Source: Callipepla californica brunnescens (taxonomy: Eukaryota; Chordata; Aves; Galliformes; Odontophoridae). Taken from it: a stretch of DNA of 64,000 nucleotides. Below are positions 62,120-64,000 of the stretch, piece after piece. The notes beneath the pieces are model-generated. The model saw nothing but the letters and a program-made list of their open reading frames with translations, searched no databases and was not told the DNA's origin. The position numbers and the translations under genes were made by a program. The DNA is taken from positions 12,136,146 to 12,200,145 of the forward strand of contig JALIRH010000018.1 in assembly GCA_023055505.1 (NCBI GenBank), in the 5' to 3' direction. Position 1 is the first letter of the stretch. Every line of letters begins with the position of its first letter.

Positions 62120-62690
62120 GATCATAGACTCATAGAACCACTCAGGTTGGAAAAGACCTTAAAGATCATCAAAAGTCTAACCACGATATTACCATACTAC
62201 CCTAACTCTATCAACCCTCTAGTAAATCACATTCCTGAGCACCACATCCAAACAGTTTTTAAGCATATCTAGGGATGTTGACTCAACCACCTCCCTGGGG
62301 AGCCTATTCCAGTGCCTAAGAACCCCTTCTGTAAAGAAGTGTTTCCTGATATGCAACCTAAACTCACCCTGTCACAACTTAAGGCCATTTCCCCTTGTCC
62401 TGTCAACTGTCAGCAGTGAGAAGAAACCAAGCCTACTCTCACTGTAAGCACCCTTCAGATACTGGAAGAGAGCAATAAGGTCTCCCCTTAGCCTCCTTTT
62501 CCCCAGACTAAACAGCCAGTTCCTTCAGCTTTTCCTCATAGGCAGTATTCTCCAGGCCCTTCACAAGTCTTGTTCCCCTTCTTTGGACCTGCTCCATCAC
62601 CTCAGTGCCCTATCTGTATTGAGGTGCCCAAAACTGAACACAGTACTCGATGTGAGGCCTCACCAATGCCTAATACAGGGGCAGGATACA
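62120..62690 (-). mobile_element. CR1 LINE 3' end, 5'-truncated
   Basis: Minus-strand CR1 beginning with its tail ('ggatcatagactcatagaac'), then 'ccaccaggttggaaaagacc'-type sequence (62140-62160), 'ctccctggggagcctattcc', 'aaccccttctgtaaagaag', 'cccttgtcctgtcaactgtc', 'ctccccttagcctccttttc' and 'ttgaggtgcccaaaactgaa'. It belongs to the same subfamily as the copy at 18501-20270 and is uninterrupted where that copy carries the LTR. The 5' truncation point abuts an AT microsatellite. Confidence 0.94.
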
Positions 62691-62736
62691 CTATATATTA
62701 TATATTATGTATATATTATATATAATAATTTATAAA
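62688..62736. repeat. AT-rich (TATA)n low-complexity tract
   Basis: Mixed TATAT/ATTATAT units directly at the 5' end of the minus-strand CR1. Confidence 0.88.
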
Positions 62737-63099
62737 TTTTCTGTTTTTAAAAAAGATAGGCAGGCCCTAGAGGTAGAATGTTTCCTTCTGAAGCTTCAGA
62801 AGTTTTAAGTGTTGTCTGGATACAAATCAGGATTAAATATTTAAAAACTTAAGGAAGAAGAATTGTTACTTCCAAATGAAATACTTCAAACTTGTCTAGT
62901 TTGCCACTGTGGAATATTTTTTTAAGCAGCACTTTAACAAGTTGTTTTGAAGTGTCAGCTTAGAAAATGTAAATGTAATGACTTCATTCCCGTGAAACAC
63001 TTTAAAAACATGTGCCTACCTACCCTGTTTACCCAGGTCTGCCTAAGTAATAGGCTTGGGTGTTGGAAACTGAAGCGGATGTGAGTGGGGAAACAAAAA
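62737..63099. other. Unique spacer before the right-edge CR1
   Basis: AT-rich, nothing recognised. It may include more decayed ORF1 or 5' UTR of the following CR1. Confidence 0.45.
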
Positions 63100-63180
63100 A
63101 AGGATCAGCTTAACAGGGGGACTAGGGACAGGCAGTCATCCCCACAACTTGAGACTGCTTCTGCCAGGAAAGACAGAAGG

Positions 63181-63637
63181 GTAATTCTGGTAGGTGATTC
63201 CTTTCTTAGGGGAGTAGAGTACCCCATATGGAAACCCAAACAAAGTTAAGGAGGTGTGCTGCCTCCATAGGGCCCAGGTCAGAGATGTCACCAAAAACTC
63301 ACAGGTCTGGTTCTTTCCTTTGATTATTATTAATTATTGATATTTCAAGCATGCAATGATGAAATCACTCAGAGAAACCTGCTATCAAAGAGTTATCAAA
63401 AGATATTTCAGGGGTTTAGGGTGGTTGGTTGGGGAAGTGGGAGCACAAGTCATATTTTCCTCCCTCCCTTCTGGGGTGGTGAGGGATATGGAGCGGTCTA
63501 GGAAAACTTGGACAGTGAATAAGTGCCTGAAAGGCTGGTGCCACTACAAGAACTTTGGGTTTGATCATGGGGTGGTTTACTTGGCACCTGGCCTGATGGC
63601 TGTGGCTGGGTCTCACCTGTCTCTGAGGGGAAGGTAA
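63181..63637 (+). pseudogene. CR1 ORF1 esterase domain, frameshifted
   Basis: CR1-like elements carry an SGNH/GDSL-type esterase in ORF1, whose role in retrotransposition is not well defined. Here VILVGDSFLRGVEYPIWKP starts at 63181, with the nucleophile Ser of the GDS box at 63199-63201. That frame ends in a stop soon after 'KPKQS'. A second frame from 63356 gives YFRGLGWLVGEVGAQVIFSS, ERSRKTWTVNKCLKGWCHYK, NFGFDHGVVYLAPGL and AGSHLSLRG. The family's C-terminal DG.HLS box appears as AGSHLS: the catalytic His is kept and the Asp is lost. Frameshift plus loss of the Asp means an inactive relic. Confidence 0.88.
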
Positions 63638-63894
63638 ATCCTAGGCCAGGAGCTGGCAGGTCTCATCGAGAGAGCTTTAAACTAGATATGAAGGGGGAAG
63701 AGGATAAAATGTCGCTTGCTAGGGTGGAGTGCGTGGTTCAGAGATGTCAACTAAATTTGATGGGGGAAGAGGGTCGAGGTCAACAGGACAGAGAAGGGCT
63801 TGGAAATGTTGTCGTTGTAGGAGATAACAGGGAAATTCCCTCTAGGAAGCAGTGGGGGAAACTTCAGGTTTCTTTCAAAGATAGTGTGCCATAA

Positions 63895-64000
63895 AACCCA
63901 GCTGAAGTGCCTTTACACCAATATGTGCAGCATGGGAAATAAGCAAGAGGAATTGGAAACCATGATGTGCTTAGAAAATTATGATCTAATTGCTACCAGA
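63895..64000 (+). pseudogene. CR1 ORF2 N-terminus (AP endonuclease start), cut by the window edge
   Basis: Reads LKCLYTNMCSMGNKQEELET and then MMCLENYDLIATR, the first beta-strand region of the CR1 endonuclease, ending where the family continues with the catalytic ITETWW block. Open to the edge; completeness cannot be judged. Confidence 0.9.

Larger units (their letters stand above)
63100..64000 (+). mobile_element. CR1 LINE with ORF1 esterase and start of ORF2, continuing past the window
   Basis: The only CR1 here in the normal order from ORF1 onward. It covers the ORF1 esterase domain (63181-63637), an inter-ORF linker (about 63640-63895), and ORF2 from its first residues (LKCLYTNMCSMGNKQEELET, about 63905-63970) to the window edge within the endonuclease. 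Most CR1 copies are short 3' fragments, so a copy reaching ORF1 is uncommon, and it could be several kb long. The esterase frame is already broken, so it is probably not an active copy. Confidence 0.92.

Noticed and set aside
1..64000. CRISPR arrays, operons, tRNA/rRNA genes, or a novel defence or biosynthetic system
   Set aside because: There are no regularly spaced repeats, no prokaryotic gene density and no cloverleaf-like GC-rich segments; the window is bird genomic DNA dominated by dead transposable elements.

Overview
The window is AT-rich vertebrate DNA from a bird, most likely a galliform such as chicken. The evidence is the interspersed repeats: about 17 chicken-repeat-1 (CR1) LINE pieces, two copies resembling the avian mariner element Galluhop, three solo LTRs of endogenous retroviruses (one with the TGTCCTGGTTTCA start common in bird ERVL-type LTRs), and A/T-rich microsatellites. 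I see no host protein-coding gene, tRNA, rRNA, CRISPR array or operon. Open reading frames outside repeats are at most about 110 codons, resemble no family I know, and look like chance. The window is best read as a gene desert or the inside of a very long intron.

Layout. 1-4140: unique AT-rich DNA with microsatellites. 4142-6562: three CR1 pieces, the middle one (minus) split by a solo LTR at 5478-6057. 6563-10263: unique. 10264-10799: internally deleted mariner. 10800-16674: unique, with a GC-richer block near 11270-12020. 16675-17140: CR1. 18501-20270: a CR1 split by a 1058-bp solo LTR with a clear 5-bp target-site duplication. 23371-23866: a CR1 3' end carrying a perfect 214-bp tandem duplication. 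25848-26675: two CR1 pieces in opposite orientation. 28945-29813: CR1. 29814-38094: about 8 kb of unique DNA. 38095-39430: a badly decayed hAT transposase pseudogene. 40550-41302 and 47140-47655: CR1. 49690-50130: a block of balanced composition that could be a conserved non-coding element. 51036-52350: a scrambled CR1 with endonuclease, ORF1-esterase and RT pieces out of order. 55290-56975: a CR1 cluster including an RT palm region with a changed catalytic motif. 58850-59035: second mariner. 60179-60725: avian ERVL-type solo LTR. 62120-62690: CR1 3' end. 63100-64000: CR1 with ORF1 esterase and the start of ORF2, running off the right edge.

The recognisable coding matter belongs to dead selfish elements. 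CR1 ORF1 (esterase) and ORF2 (AP endonuclease plus reverse transcriptase) once worked together in target-primed reverse transcription. The mariner and hAT transposases were independent cut-and-paste enzymes. Every one is truncated, frameshifted or stop-interrupted here, although the 63-64 kb CR1 cannot be judged beyond the edge. I found no convincing undescribed functional system. The points most worth checking are the nested insertions, the out-of-order CR1, the perfect tandem duplication, the hAT fossil and the possible conserved block. Family names come from memory of repeat consensus sequences, and no database search was run.
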